This document shows, piece after piece, positions 34,550 to 45,110 of a DNA stretch of 64,000 bases (position 1 is its first letter; the number at the start of each line of letters is the position of its first letter). The stretch is taken from contig NZ_JACHOU010000017.1 in assembly GCF_014206975.1 (NCBI RefSeq), positions 1 through 64,000 on the forward strand, read 5' to 3'. Both the position numbers and the translations under genes were made by a program. The notes below the pieces were generated by a model. The model was not told the DNA's origin. It did not search any database and worked only from the letters and a program-made list of their open reading frames with translations. Source of the DNA: Aminobacter aganoensis (GTDB lineage Bacteria > Pseudomonadota > Alphaproteobacteria > Rhizobiales > Rhizobiaceae).

Positions 34550-35872
34550 GTGCTGAAGGATCGGCTCGGGCTCGCCCTTTCAGGGGCGGACGAGGCCTCG
34601 GCCGCGCATTACGAGCGTGGGGTGAGCGAACTCCAGCGCTTCGTCGGCGATCCTGTCGGATCGGCCGACAAGGCGATCGCGGCAGCGCCCGACTTCGTCA
34701 TGGCGCATGTGCTGAAGGGCTGGCTCTATGGCCTGTCGACCGAGCGCGAGGCGATGGCGGTGGCGCGGGGTTGTCACGCTGCTGCCGCGGGGCTCGCCGC
34801 AACCGCGCGCGAGCAGGCGCATGTCGCAGCACTCGGCCGTCTTGCCGCCGGGCACTGGCATGAGGCCGGGCACATCCTTGAAGGGCTGACGGCGGAGCAT
34901 CCGACCGACGCGCTGGCGCTGCAGGCCGGACACCAGATCGATTTCCTCACCGGCAATGCGCCGATGCTGCGCGACCGCATCGCCCGGGCGATGCCGGCGT
35001 GGAGCAAGAACATGCCGGGCTACCACGCCATCCTCGGCATGCAGGCCTTCGGCTTCGAGGAGATGGGCGACTATGTCAGCGCCGAGGCGCTGGGCCGGCA
35101 AGCCATCAAGATGGAGCCGCGCGACGGCTGGGCCCAGCATGCGGTGGCGCATGTGATGGAGATGCAGAGCCGCCAGCGCGACGGCATCGCCTGGATGCGC
35201 GGCAACACCGACGCCTGGACGAAGGAGAGTTTTCTCCAGGTCCACAATTGGTGGCACCTGGCGCTGTTCCACTACGACCTCGGCGAGACCGACGAGGTGC
35301 TCGCTCTTTATGACGGGCCGATCTACGGCGCGCAGTCGAAGCTGGCGCTCAACATGGTCGACGCCTCGGCGATCCTGTGGCGGCTGCATCTCGGAGGCGT
35401 CGATGTCGGCGCGCGCTGGGTGGACCTTGCGGCCAATTGGGCGCCCAAGGCCGCCGCCGGCAACTACGCCTTCAACGATGCCCATGCGATGATGGCCTTC
35501 GTCGGCGCAAGCCTCGAAGCACCGGCCAAAGCGATGCTCGAGGCCCAGCGCGAGGCGATCGCCCGCGACGACGACAATGCCGCCTTCACCCGCGATGTCG
35601 GCCATCCGGTCACGCTGGCGGTCAAGGCCTTCGGGGAAGGGCGCTATGGCGAGACGGTGCGGCTGCTCGAACCTGTCCGGGCCATCGCCCACCGCTTCGG
35701 CGGCAGCCATGCCCAGCGCGACGTGATCGACCTGACGCTGATCGAGGCAGCCTTGCGCGACGGCGACGGTGCGCTCGCGGTGAAGCTCTCTTCCGCCCGC
35801 AACCATGCGCGGCCGGCAAGCCCGCTGTCGGGCCTGTTCGTCCAGCGCGCGGCGCTGCTCGCGCATGGTTGA
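34550..35872 (+). CDS. TPR protein, TTC38 family
   Basis: 440 residues from GTG 34550, chosen because GAGGA overlaps the previous stop and stands nine bases ahead; a TTG at 34544 is too close. The protein is all-helical with tetratricopeptide-like repeats and matches the pattern of the TTC38 family (WLYGLSTER, HAVAHVMEMQ and NWWHLALFHYDLGE segments). No signal peptide. Function of this family in bacteria is unknown. Probably co-transcribed with the exporter gene. Confidence 0.75.
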   Translation: MLKDRLGLALSGADEASAAHYERGVSELQRFVGDPVGSADKAIAAAPDFVMAHVLKGWLYGLSTEREAMAVARGCHAAAAGLAATAREQAHVAALGRLAAGHWHEAGHILEGLTAEHPTDALALQAGHQIDFLTGNAPMLRDRIARAMPAWSKNMPGYHAILGMQAFGFEEMGDYVSAEALGRQAIKMEPRDGWAQHAVAHVMEMQSRQRDGIAWMRGNTDAWTKESFLQVHNWWHLALFHYDLGETDEVLALYDGPIYGAQSKLALNMVDASAILWRLHLGGVDVGARWVDLAANWAPKAAAGNYAFNDAHAMMAFVGASLEAPAKAMLEAQREAIARDDDNAAFTRDVGHPVTLAVKAFGEGRYGETVRLLEPVRAIAHRFGGSHAQRDVIDLTLIEAALRDGDGALAVKLSSARNHARPASPLSGLFVQRAALLAHG

Positions 35873-35899
35873 CTGAGTTCGAAAGTTCCACGCCGAGGC

Positions 35900-35926
35900 A
35901 CTCGATTATTTTTTACGAGTTCCGAA
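35900..35926. promoter_or_regulatory. candidate operator ahead of xylB
   Basis: ACTCG and CGAGT arms (35900-35904 and 35916-35920) flank an AT-rich spacer, followed by TTCCGAA at 35920-35926. TTCCGAA recurs inverted (TTCGGAA, 38004-38010) ahead of xylA. A shared site for a xylose regulator is possible; no such regulator gene is in the window. Confidence 0.3.
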
Positions 35927-36087
35927 ATAAATGTCGACCCGACCCCGGAATGTTTGCTAATAAGCAGCGTCCGTCGGAGGAACGGGACGATGGCCCTGGC
36001 CGTTTCTGCCTGTTGGCGATGAAGGCCGGCCAATGACGTGAGAGGATGGACGCTTCGCGTCCGCGTCGCTCATTCGGGAGGACTGGC

Positions 36088-37539
<1,452 letters not shown>

Positions 37540-37556
37540 ACGCCCGGCATGTTCGA

Positions 37557-37916
37557 TCAGCCCGGCACCTTGTCGAGGAAACCGGTGATGGCGCTCAGGC
37601 GGTGGTCCTTGAGGGTGGCGAAGTCGCTGCCTTCGATCACGGCTTCCGCACCGTCCGGGCCAAGGCCCCAGGAGAAGCGGATGTTGTCGCCAAAGCCGTC
37701 GGCCTTGCCCTTCAGCTTGAAGCGGAAGCCGGGGAACTGGCCGTGCACGCCGGCGATCAGCGCGTCGATGCCGCCGTAGCCGTCGCCCGCCATGATCGGG
37801 TCGCGATAGGTTGCGTCGGACGTGAAGGCGGCTTCGACCAGCGCCTTGCGGGCGTCGGCGTCGGTCTCGTTCCAGGCTGCGATGTAGTCTTCTGCGATGG
37901 CGGTGTAGTCGGTCAT
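37557..37916 (-). CDS. SnoaL/NTF2-like fold protein
   Basis: 119 residues fitting the cone-shaped NTF2/SnoaL fold: helical start (DYTAIAEDYIAAWN), then strands with DATYRDP and FRFKLKGKAD. Such proteins are small isomerases, hydrolases or binding proteins; nothing decides which. GGAG stands ahead of the ATG. It faces xylB tail to tail (17-base gap) and is divergent from xylA, splitting an otherwise standard xylose pair. Confidence 0.72.
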   Translation of the reverse strand: MTDYTAIAEDYIAAWNETDADARKALVEAAFTSDATYRDPIMAGDGYGGIDALIAGVHGQFPGFRFKLKGKADGFGDNIRFSWGLGPDGAEAVIEGSDFATLKDHRLSAITGFLDKVPG

Positions 37917-38067
37917 GTCTGCTCTCCGTCTGTTTCGTCCTGGTTGACGCGACCTTTCTCGCAGCAGTGCATGCTGGAACCAATTACGCCTGAGGTAATC
38001 GAATTCGGAATTTCTGCGACCGCCTGGTCCGGGGCGGCGATGCGTACTCACTGAAAGGAGTTCTGCC

Positions 38068-39378
38068 ATGAGCACCGGCTATTTCGGCGACATCAAGCCT
38101 GTCCGCTACGAAGGCCCCGACAGCACCAACCCGCTGGCCTATCGCCACTACAATGCCGACGAGGTGGTGCTGGGCAAAAGGCTGGAAGACCATCTGCGCT
38201 TCGCGGTTGCCTACTGGCACACATTTGCCTGGCCTGGCGGCGATCCTTTCGGCGGCCAGACGTTCGAGCGGCCCTGGTTTGGCGAGACGATGGAGAATGC
38301 CAAGCTCAAGGCCGACGTCGCCTTCGAGCTGTTTTCGCTGCTGGGCGTTCCCTATTACTGCTTTCACGATGCCGACGTGCGGCCCGAGGGTGCGACCTTT
38401 GCCGAGAGCGCAAAGCGTCTTGACGAGATCGCCGACCATTTCGAAGCCAAGATGGCAAAGACCGGCGTCAAGCTGCTGTGGGGCACGGCGAACCTGTTTT
38501 CCAACCGCCGCTTCATGGCCGGTGCCGCGACCAATCCGGACCCGGATGTCTTTGCCTATGCGGCGGCCACGGTGAAGCACTGCATCGACGTCACCAAGCG
38601 GCTCAAGGGTGAGAACTACGTGCTGTGGGGCGGACGCGAGGGCTATGAGACGCTGCTCAACACTGACATGGGCCGCGAGCTCGACCAGCTCGGCCGCTTC
38701 CTCAACCTCGTCGTCGACTACAAGCACAGGATCGGCTTTACCGGCACGATCCTGATCGAGCCGAAGCCGCAGGAGCCGACCAAGCACCAGTACGACTACG
38801 ACGTCGCCACCGTCTACGGCTTCCTCAGGAAGTACGGGCTGGAGAAGGAGGTGAAGGTCAATATCGAGCAGGGCCACGCGATCCTGGCCGGTCACTCCTT
38901 CGAGCACGAGCTGGCGACCGCCAACGCGCTCGGCATCTTCGGCTCCATCGACATGAACCGCAATGACTACCAGTCGGGCTGGGACACCGACCAGTTCCCC
39001 AACAACGTGCCGGAAATGGCGCTGGCCTATTACCAGGTGCTGCTGGGCGGCGGCTTCAAGACGGGCGGCACCAATTTCGATGCCAAGCTGCGTCGCCAGT
39101 CGCTCGATCCCGAGGACCTGCTGGTCGCCCATATCGGCGGCATGGACGCCTGCGCCCGTGGCCTGAAGGCCGCGGCGAAAATGATCGAGGACAAGGCGCT
39201 GTCGGGCCCACTCGACGCGCGCTACGCCGGCTGGAATTCGGCTGAGGCCAGGGCGATGCTGGCGGGCGAGCGCAGCCTCGAGCAGATTGCGGCGCGCGTG
39301 GTGGCCGATGGCATCGAGCCGCAGCCGAAGTCGGGCCGGCAGGAGCATCTGGAAAACGTCGTCAACCGCTACGTCTGA
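38068..39378 (+). CDS. xylA: xylose isomerase
   Basis: 436 residues, the class II length. [13 protein letters not shown] (51-63) and the catalytic [11 protein letters not shown] (H100, D103) are present, as are the metal-site segments [17 protein letters not shown] and [21 protein letters not shown] precedes the ATG. It converts D-xylose to D-xylulose for the neighbouring xylulokinase. No xylose importer or XylR gene is seen within the window. Confidence 0.95.
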   Translation: MSTGYFGDIKPVRYEGPDSTNPLAYRHYNADEVVLGKRLEDHLRFAVAYWHTFAWPGGDPFGGQTFERPWFGETMENAKLKADVAFELFSLLGVPYYCFHDADVRPEGATFAESAKRLDEIADHFEAKMAKTGVKLLWGTANLFSNRRFMAGAATNPDPDVFAYAAATVKHCIDVTKRLKGENYVLWGGREGYETLLNTDMGRELDQLGRFLNLVVDYKHRIGFTGTILIEPKPQEPTKHQYDYDVATVYGFLRKYGLEKEVKVNIEQGHAILAGHSFEHELATANALGIFGSIDMNRNDYQSGWDTDQFPNNVPEMALAYYQVLLGGGFKTGGTNFDAKLRRQSLDPEDLLVAHIGGMDACARGLKAAAKMIEDKALSGPLDARYAGWNSAEARAMLAGERSLEQIAARVVADGIEPQPKSGRQEHLENVVNRYV

Positions 39379-39390
39379 TCCAGGCAACCG

Positions 39391-39428
39391 TTCGGCGAGG
39401 GGGAGAAGCTTTCTCCCTTGCCGCCGAA
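39391..39428 (+). terminator. possible terminator after xylA
   Basis: TTCGGCGAGGGGGAGAA pairs imperfectly (one bulge) with TTCTCCCTTGCC...GCCGAA across the centre at about 39408, 13 bases after the xylA stop. A few T residues occur within, not after, the stem. Moderate support only. Confidence 0.35.
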
Positions 39429-39480
39429 TTGCCTCTTTCTCGCCCTCAAGACGCCCGTCGAATCAGTGAGTTACGGCGCC

Positions 39481-39705
39481 ATGAGACGGGAACAAAAGAC
39501 TTTCACAGATACGCGCGAACCGGAGATCGAGGCATTGCTCGACCGTTCGCTGACCAATTCCATCGTCGATCGGCTGATGGCGCTGCCTCCCATCGTGGAG
39601 ACGCAGCTGTCGGATGAGTGGAGCCGGGCAGTGGCGCTGCGCCTTGAAACCGTGCTCGCCGAAAGCATGCGATCGCGCATCGGCAGTGAACGCCGTGCCG
39701 CCTGA
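39481..39705 (+). CDS. small hypothetical protein
   Basis: 74 residues from ATG 39481. It is charged and helical (LLDRSLTNSIVDRLMALPPIVETQ), has no signal peptide or known domain, and its third-codon positions are GC-rich like the neighbours, which supports real coding. An in-frame extension upstream lacks a ribosome site. It lies between xylA and the phosphatase gene on the same strand. Function unknown. Confidence 0.5.
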   Translation: MRREQKTFTDTREPEIEALLDRSLTNSIVDRLMALPPIVETQLSDEWSRAVALRLETVLAESMRSRIGSERRAA

Positions 39706-39751
39706 TCGCTGACGGTTTGACGCGCGCGGCAGGCTCCGCCATGCTCGTGTC

Positions 39752-40522
39752 ATGATACGCGCGGTGCTGCTCGATCTCTCGGGCGTCGTCTATGACGGCG
39801 AAACGCCGATTCCTGGCGCTGTCGCGGCCATTGCGCGGCTTCGCGCCGAGGGGTTGCCGATCCGCTTCGTCAGCAACACGACACGTTCGCCGCATCATGC
39901 GATCATCGCGCAGCTCGCCGGTTTCGGCATTGTCGTTGGTCGCGACGAGCTGTTCACGCCGGCACGTGCCGCGATCGAATGGCTCGCCCGCGAAGGCTGT
40001 GCGCCGCATCTTCTCGTGCATCCCGACCTCGTGCCTGAGTTTGCCGGCAACAGGTTCGGCGACAGGAAGGCCGTAGTGGTCGGCGATGCCGCCGAGGCCT
40101 TCACCTATGCGGCGATGAACGCCGCCTTCCGGCAGCTGATAGATGGCGCGGAGTTTCTGGCACTCGCCGTCAACCGCACCTTCAAGGACGCCGATGGTGG
40201 GCTCAGCCTCGATGCCGGCGCTTTCGTTGCCGCGCTCGAATTCGCGGCCGGCAAGCAGGCGACGGTGCTCGGCAAGCCCGCACGCGACTTCTTCCATGCG
40301 GCGTTGGCCGGCCTGGACTGCCTGCCGGCGCAAGCGGTGATGGTCGGCGACGATGCGGAGAGCGATGTCGCTGGCGCGTTGAGGGCGGGGATCGGCGCCG
40401 GGCTGCTGGTGCGGACCGGAAAGTATCGTGCCGGCGACGAAAGCCGGTTTGCGCCGCATCCGAGCGCCGTCGTCGACGATCTTGCGGCGGCGGTCGAGTG
40501 GATATTGGCTCATCGGCGCTGA
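39752..40522 (+). CDS. HAD-family phosphatase, LHPP-like (subfamily IIA)
   Basis: 256 residues. HAD motif I reads DLSGVVYDG with the nucleophile D8 but Ser at the place of the usual acid/base Asp10; the same change is normal in the LHPP phosphatase group, so it is not damage. Motif II (SNTTRSP) and motif IV (MVGDDAESDV) are intact, and a C2-type cap lies between. LHPP acts on pyrophosphate, phospholysine or phosphohistidine; the bacterial substrate is unknown. A palindromic repeat follows it. Confidence 0.82.
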   Translation: MIRAVLLDLSGVVYDGETPIPGAVAAIARLRAEGLPIRFVSNTTRSPHHAIIAQLAGFGIVVGRDELFTPARAAIEWLAREGCAPHLLVHPDLVPEFAGNRFGDRKAVVVGDAAEAFTYAAMNAAFRQLIDGAEFLALAVNRTFKDADGGLSLDAGAFVAALEFAAGKQATVLGKPARDFFHAALAGLDCLPAQAVMVGDDAESDVAGALRAGIGAGLLVRTGKYRAGDESRFAPHPSAVVDDLAAAVEWILAHRR

Positions 40523-40551
40523 GCGCTGCTTGCTTCGGTCATAGCTCGGAG

Positions 40552-40690
40552 ACCCCCACCCCTTACCCCTCCCCACAAGGGGGAGGGGATCGGCACCGTC
40601 CACGCCAAGCAAGATGTTCTCACCCATTGGATCGCATGGCCCGAGGCAAAGCCTCCCTCCCCCTTGTGGGGAGGGATTGAGGGTGGGGGT
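40552..40690. repeat. GC-rich palindromic intergenic repeat, copy 2
   Basis: Arms at 40552-40588 and 40654-40690 are inverted copies (ACCCCCACCC...CCCTCCCCACAAGGGGGAGG). The spacer is about 65 bases. The CCCTCCCCACAAGGGGGAGGG core is shared with copies 3 to 6. It lies between convergent genes. Confidence 0.75.
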
Positions 40691-40721
40691 ACTCCCTGCT
40701 CCGAGATGTTCGAGCGTGGGC

Positions 40722-41702
40722 TCACCCCCGCCGCATCCTCACAGGTGCCGTGCCGAAGGCCCGCGAGAAGCTGCGAGAGAAGGCGGCAGCCGAAGAAAAG
40801 CCCGTCCGCTCCGCCACCTCGGCCATGCTGACGCGGGTGTCGACCACCAGCCTTCGCGCGGCGTTCAGTCTCAGCCTCAGATAATAGGCGCCGGGCGTTT
40901 CGCCGATCGAGGCGCGGAAGATGCTTTCGAGCGTGCGTGCGGTGACGCCGGCACGTTTGGCGATGGCGGCGATCGTCAGTGGCTGGTCGACATGCGCTTC
41001 CATCAGCCGGATCGCCTGGGCGAGGCGCGGGTCGTAGCCGTCGAGGCGGCCGAGCGAGACCAGCGGCTGCGCATCGGTCGCGGCGCGCGACTGGTCGTAG
41101 ATGAAAACGCTGGCGACATCGAGCGCGGTCGCCATGCCGAGCCGCGAGCGCACCAGATGCAGCATCAGGTCGAAAGTGGGTGCGGCTCCGCCCGAGGTGA
41201 ATACCGGGCCGTCGATGATGTAGCGGTCGGGGCGGACCTCGACCTCGGGGAAGGCTGAGGCAAAATCCTCCATGTCCTCCCAGTGGGTGGTGGCGGCGCG
41301 GCCTTCGAGCAGACCAGCTCTGGCGACCAGCCATGTGCCGGCTTCGATGCCGCCCGTCGCACGGGCCTGGCGGGCGCAACGCCTGATGCCGCCGAGCAGT
41401 TTCGACGTTGCATAACCCTGCGTGCCGAAGCCTGCGATGACCATCAGCACGTCGCAGGCCTCTTCGGGGTCGAAGGCGCCCGAGACCGCAACTGGCAGGC
41501 CGCAGGTGGTGATCGCCGGCTCGCCGGTGGCCGAGACCAGCCGGAAGTCGAATTGTGTTTCGCCAGCCACCCGGTTGGCGGCGCGCAACGGGTCGACGGC
41601 CGACGCCACGCACATGATGGACGCGCCGGAGAAGACGAGCATCGTCACCGTGAGCGGAGAGCGCTCCTCGCGAAAGATTGTCGGCTTTTCGCTTTTTGCC
41701 AT
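40722..41702 (-). CDS. GlxA-family AraC-type regulator, carnitine regulator (CdhR-like) candidate
   Basis: 326 residues. Residues about 15-190 form a DJ-1/PfpI-like effector domain; the cysteine of catalytic DJ-1 proteins is absent at the expected elbow (RAGLLEGRAAT region), as is normal for these regulators. Residues about 225-326 carry two AraC helix-turn-helix units (IAAIAKRAGVTARTLESIF and MAEVAERTGFSSAAAFSRSF). It is divergent from the carnitine genes with an 80-base control region. Pseudomonas carnitine and betaine regulators have the same layout, so activation of the adjacent operon is likely. Confidence 0.85.
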   Translation of the reverse strand: MAKSEKPTIFREERSPLTVTMLVFSGASIMCVASAVDPLRAANRVAGETQFDFRLVSATGEPAITTCGLPVAVSGAFDPEEACDVLMVIAGFGTQGYATSKLLGGIRRCARQARATGGIEAGTWLVARAGLLEGRAATTHWEDMEDFASAFPEVEVRPDRYIIDGPVFTSGGAAPTFDLMLHLVRSRLGMATALDVASVFIYDQSRAATDAQPLVSLGRLDGYDPRLAQAIRLMEAHVDQPLTIAAIAKRAGVTARTLESIFRASIGETPGAYYLRLRLNAARRLVVDTRVSMAEVAERTGFSSAAAFSRSFSRAFGTAPVRMRRG

Positions 41703-41782
41703 TTGGCTTTCGTAAAACGCAAAACAAGCTGACGCAAGCGGCGCAATGATCTGCCCGGATTTGCTGACTGGGAGGAAATGCG

Positions 41783-42700
41783 ATGCCGCTCGAAATGAAC
41801 CGCGAGGTCTTCATTACCTGTGCCGTGACCGGGTCCGGTGGCACGCAGGATCGCAGCCATCTGGTGCCGCGCTCGCCCAAGCAGATCGCCGACTCGGCCA
41901 TCGAAGCGGCCAAGGCGGGTGCTGCGATCGTTCATTGCCATGTTCGCGACCCCGAGACCGGCAAGCCGCGCCGCGACATCCATCTCTACCGCGAGGTGAC
42001 CGAGCGCATCCGCGAGGCCAATGTCGACGTGGTCCTGAACCTGACCGCCGGCATGGGTGGCGACATGGTGTTTGGCGGCGTCGAGAGCCCGCTGCCGCTG
42101 AAGGAGGCCGGCACCGACATGGGCGGCGCCACCAACCGCGTCGAGCATGTACGCCAGTGCCTGCCGGAGATCTGCACGCTCGACTGCGGCACGATGAATT
42201 TCGCCGAGGCCGACTATGTCATGACCAACACGCCCGGCATGCTGCGCGCCATGGGCGGCATGATGACGGCGATGGGCGTGAAGCCCGAGATAGAGGCCTT
42301 CGACACCGGCCATCTGTGGTTTGCCAAGCAGCTGGTGGAGGAGGGCGTGCTGGCGCCCGACGCGCTGGTGCAGCTGTGCATGGGCGTGCCGTGGGGCGCG
42401 CCCGACGACCTCAACACCTTCATGGCGATGGTCAACAACGTGCCGAAGAGCTGGACCTTCTCGGCCTTCTCGCTCGGCCGCAACCAGATGGCCTATGCGG
42501 CGGCAGCGGTTCTCGCTGGCGGCAATGTACGCGTCGGCCTCGAGGACAATCTCTGGCTCGACAAGGGCGTACTCGCCACCAACGCGCAACTGGTCGAGAA
42601 AGCGGTGACAGTGGTCGAGACCTTGGGCGCACGGGTTATCGGGCCCGAAGAGGTGCGCAAGAAGCTCAACCTCGTCAAACGCGCGCCGCTGGCCGCCTGA
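41783..42700 (+). CDS. BKACE-family 3-dehydrocarnitine cleavage enzyme
   Basis: 305 residues of the beta-keto acid cleavage family (DUF849). The zinc ligands H51 and H53 stand in IVHCHVRDPETG, and the barrel motifs TAGMGGDMVFGG and GVPWGAPDDLNTF are present. Together with the carnitine dehydrogenase gene 36 bases downstream it fits cleavage of 3-dehydrocarnitine with acetyl-CoA to acetoacetyl-CoA and glycine betaine. GGGAGGAAA precedes the start. First gene of the carnitine operon. Confidence 0.85.
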   Translation: MPLEMNREVFITCAVTGSGGTQDRSHLVPRSPKQIADSAIEAAKAGAAIVHCHVRDPETGKPRRDIHLYREVTERIREANVDVVLNLTAGMGGDMVFGGVESPLPLKEAGTDMGGATNRVEHVRQCLPEICTLDCGTMNFAEADYVMTNTPGMLRAMGGMMTAMGVKPEIEAFDTGHLWFAKQLVEEGVLAPDALVQLCMGVPWGAPDDLNTFMAMVNNVPKSWTFSAFSLGRNQMAYAAAAVLAGGNVRVGLEDNLWLDKGVLATNAQLVEKAVTVVETLGARVIGPEEVRKKLNLVKRAPLAA

Positions 42701-42736
42701 TCACCGCAAGTTCAAATCTGCCGGGAGGGGCTGTTC

Positions 42737-43822
42737 ATGAGCACAATTTCCAAGGCAGCCGCCATTGGCGGCGGAGTGATCGGCGCGGGCTGGGTGGCGC
42801 GGTTGCTGCTCAACGGCATCGACGTGTCGATCTTCGATCCCGACCCGGAGGCGTCGCGCAAGGTCGGCGAGGTGATGAAGGGCGCGCGGCGTGCCTACAA
42901 GCAGATGGTGCCGGGAGGCCTGCCCAAAGAGGGCAAACTGACCTATGCCAAGACCATTGCCGAGGCGGTGGCAGACGCCGATTTCATCCAGGAAAGCGTG
43001 CCCGAGAGGCTCGACCTTAAGCACAAGGTGCTGGCCGAGATCGACATGCACGCACCCGCCAACGCTATCATCGGTTCATCGACCTCGGGCATCAAGCCGT
43101 CCGACATGCAGGTGGCGATGAAGAAGCACCCTGAGCGACTGGTGGTCGGACACCCGTTCAACCCGGTCTACCTTTTGCCCATCGTCGAGATCGTCGGTGG
43201 CGCCCAGACGTTTCCCGAGGCCATCGAGGTTGCCAAGGAGATCTATTCTTCCATCGGCATGAAGCCCGTGGTCATCCGCAAGGAGATCGAGGCCTTCGTC
43301 GGCGACCGCCTGCTGGAGGCGGCGTGGCGCGAGGCGCTGTGGCTGATCAAGGATGGCATCTGCTCGGTCGAGGAACTCGACGACATCATGCGCTACGGCT
43401 TTGGCCTGCGCTGGGCCCAGATGGGCATGTTCCAGGTCTATCGCATCGCCGGCGGCGAAGCTGGCATGCGCCACTTCATGGCCCAGTTCGGCCCGTGCCT
43501 GAAATGGCCGTGGACCAAGCTGATGGACGTGCCGGAGTTCAACGACGAGCTTGTCGACCTGATCGCCGGCCAGTCCGACGACCAGTCGTCGAAATGGTCG
43601 ATCCGCGAGCTGGAAAAGATCCGCGACGACAATCTCGTCGCGATCATGGACGCGCTGTCGAAACAGAACAAGGGCAAGGGCTGGGGCGCTGGCGCGCTGT
43701 ACAGGGACTACACCAAGCAGCTGGCGGCGCAGGCCAAGCCCAAGGTTTCGAAGGCCGCGGAGAAGGCCAAGGCAGCGAAGCCGGTGAAGAAGGCGGCGAA
43801 AAAGCCCGCCAAGAAGGGCTGA
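42737..43822 (+). CDS. lcdH: L-carnitine dehydrogenase (3-hydroxyacyl-CoA dehydrogenase family)
   Basis: 361 residues. NAD-binding AIGGGVIGAGW is at 9-19, the catalytic histidine is in GHPFNPVYLLP near residue 140 and the two helical domains are complete. The last 33 residues (329-361) are almost only Lys, Ala and Pro, an unusual basic tail that the plain dehydrogenase fold does not need. The neighbour encoding the BKACE enzyme fixes the role: oxidation of L-carnitine to 3-dehydrocarnitine. GGGAGGGG precedes the ATG. Confidence 0.87.
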   Translation: MSTISKAAAIGGGVIGAGWVARLLLNGIDVSIFDPDPEASRKVGEVMKGARRAYKQMVPGGLPKEGKLTYAKTIAEAVADADFIQESVPERLDLKHKVLAEIDMHAPANAIIGSSTSGIKPSDMQVAMKKHPERLVVGHPFNPVYLLPIVEIVGGAQTFPEAIEVAKEIYSSIGMKPVVIRKEIEAFVGDRLLEAAWREALWLIKDGICSVEELDDIMRYGFGLRWAQMGMFQVYRIAGGEAGMRHFMAQFGPCLKWPWTKLMDVPEFNDELVDLIAGQSDDQSSKWSIRELEKIRDDNLVAIMDALSKQNKGKGWGAGALYRDYTKQLAAQAKPKVSKAAEKAKAAKPVKKAAKKPAKKG

Positions 43823-43826
43823 GACG

Positions 43827-44990
43827 ATGCATTTCGGTCTGTCCGAGGAACAGCAGCTCATCGTCGACACGACGCGCGCCTTCGTCGAGAACGAGCTTTA
43901 CCCGCATGAGCAGGAGGTCGAGCGCACCGGGCATCTGCGGCGCGAGCTGATCGAGGAGATCAAGGCAAAGGCGATTGCCGCCGGGCTCTATGCCGCCAAC
44001 ATGCCGGCGGATGTCGGCGGCGCCGGGCTCGATACGCTGACCTGGCTGCTCTACGAAAAGGAGCTTGGCCGCGCCAATTATGCGCTGCATTGGACCTGCG
44101 TGGCGCGGCCGTCCAACATCCTGCTCGCCGGCACGCCGGAGCAGCGCGAGAAGTATCTCTTCCCCTGCATTCGCGGCGAAAAGTCGGACTGCCTCGCCAT
44201 GACCGAACCGGGCGCGGGCTCCGACCTGCGCGGCATGAAGGCGAGTGCTGTCCAGGACGGCAGCGACTGGGTGCTGAACGGCACCAAGCATTTCATCAGC
44301 CACGCCGACATCGCCGATTTTGCCATCGTCTTCATGGCGTCCGGCGAAGAAGACACGCCGCGTGGCAAGCGCAAGAAGATCACGGCGTTTTTTGTCGACA
44401 AGGGCACGCCGGGCTTCACCGTGCGCGATGGCTATCGCAACGTCTCGCATCGCGGCTACACCAATTCGGTGCTGGAGTTCGACGATTGCCGCCTGCCGGC
44501 GAGCCAGGTGTTGGGCGAGGTGCATAAGGGCTTCGAGGTCGCCAACAGCTGGCTCGGCGCGACTCGCCTGCAGGTTGGTGCCACCTGCCTCGGCCGTGCC
44601 GAACGCGCGCTCGGCCACGCCATCGAATATGCCGCCCAGCGCGAGCAGTTCGGCCAGCAGATCGGCAAGTTCCAGGGCGTGTCGTTCAAGCTCGCCGACA
44701 TGGCGACCGAGCTCAAGGCCGCCGAGCTGATGGTGATGGAGGCCGGCTGGAAATACGACCAGGGCACCGTCACCGACCAGGACATGGCGATGGCCAAGCT
44801 GAAGGCCACCGAGGTGCTGGCCTTCGTCGCCGACGAGGCGATCCAGATCCATGGCGGCATGGGCCTGATGGACGACCTGCCGCTGGAGCGCATCTGGCGC
44901 GACGCCCGCGTCGAGCGGATCTGGGAAGGCACGTCGGAAATCCAGCGGCACATCATTTCGCGCGCGCTGCTCAGGGCGGTGGGCGGATGA
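43827..44990 (+). CDS. acyl-CoA dehydrogenase (gamma-butyrobetainyl-CoA candidate)
   Basis: 387 residues, standard length. Flavin-binding MTEPGAGSD is near residue 127-135 and the C-terminal IWEGTSEIQRHIISR segment is intact. It begins four bases after the carnitine dehydrogenase stop. In the cluster it would oxidise gamma-butyrobetainyl-CoA to crotonobetainyl-CoA, ahead of the CaiD-like hydratase. The substrate is inferred from context; the fold alone would also fit other short-chain CoA esters. Confidence 0.82.
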   Translation: MHFGLSEEQQLIVDTTRAFVENELYPHEQEVERTGHLRRELIEEIKAKAIAAGLYAANMPADVGGAGLDTLTWLLYEKELGRANYALHWTCVARPSNILLAGTPEQREKYLFPCIRGEKSDCLAMTEPGAGSDLRGMKASAVQDGSDWVLNGTKHFISHADIADFAIVFMASGEEDTPRGKRKKITAFFVDKGTPGFTVRDGYRNVSHRGYTNSVLEFDDCRLPASQVLGEVHKGFEVANSWLGATRLQVGATCLGRAERALGHAIEYAAQREQFGQQIGKFQGVSFKLADMATELKAAELMVMEAGWKYDQGTVTDQDMAMAKLKATEVLAFVADEAIQIHGGMGLMDDLPLERIWRDARVERIWEGTSEIQRHIISRALLRAVGG

Positions 44991-45009
44991 TGCGGCTGCT
45001 TTCAGGTTC

Positions 45010-45110
45010 GACCCTCCCCCTTGTGGGGAGGGTGGCCCGCAGGGCCGGGTGGGGGTGAAACAATGTCTTGCTCGACTTCTGACACCCCCACCCCGAAGCC
45101 TGCCGGGCGG
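45010..45110. repeat. palindromic repeat at start of CoA ligase gene, copy 3 (partial)
   Basis: A CCCTCCCCCTTGTGGGGAGGG hairpin and a GGCCGGGTGGGGGTG arm (45010-45057) are mirrored imperfectly by CACCCCCACCCCGAAGCCTGCCGGGCGG (45083-45110). The ATG of the CoA ligase gene (45063) lies inside it, so roughly the first 16 codons of the gene are repeat sequence. Confidence 0.6.
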
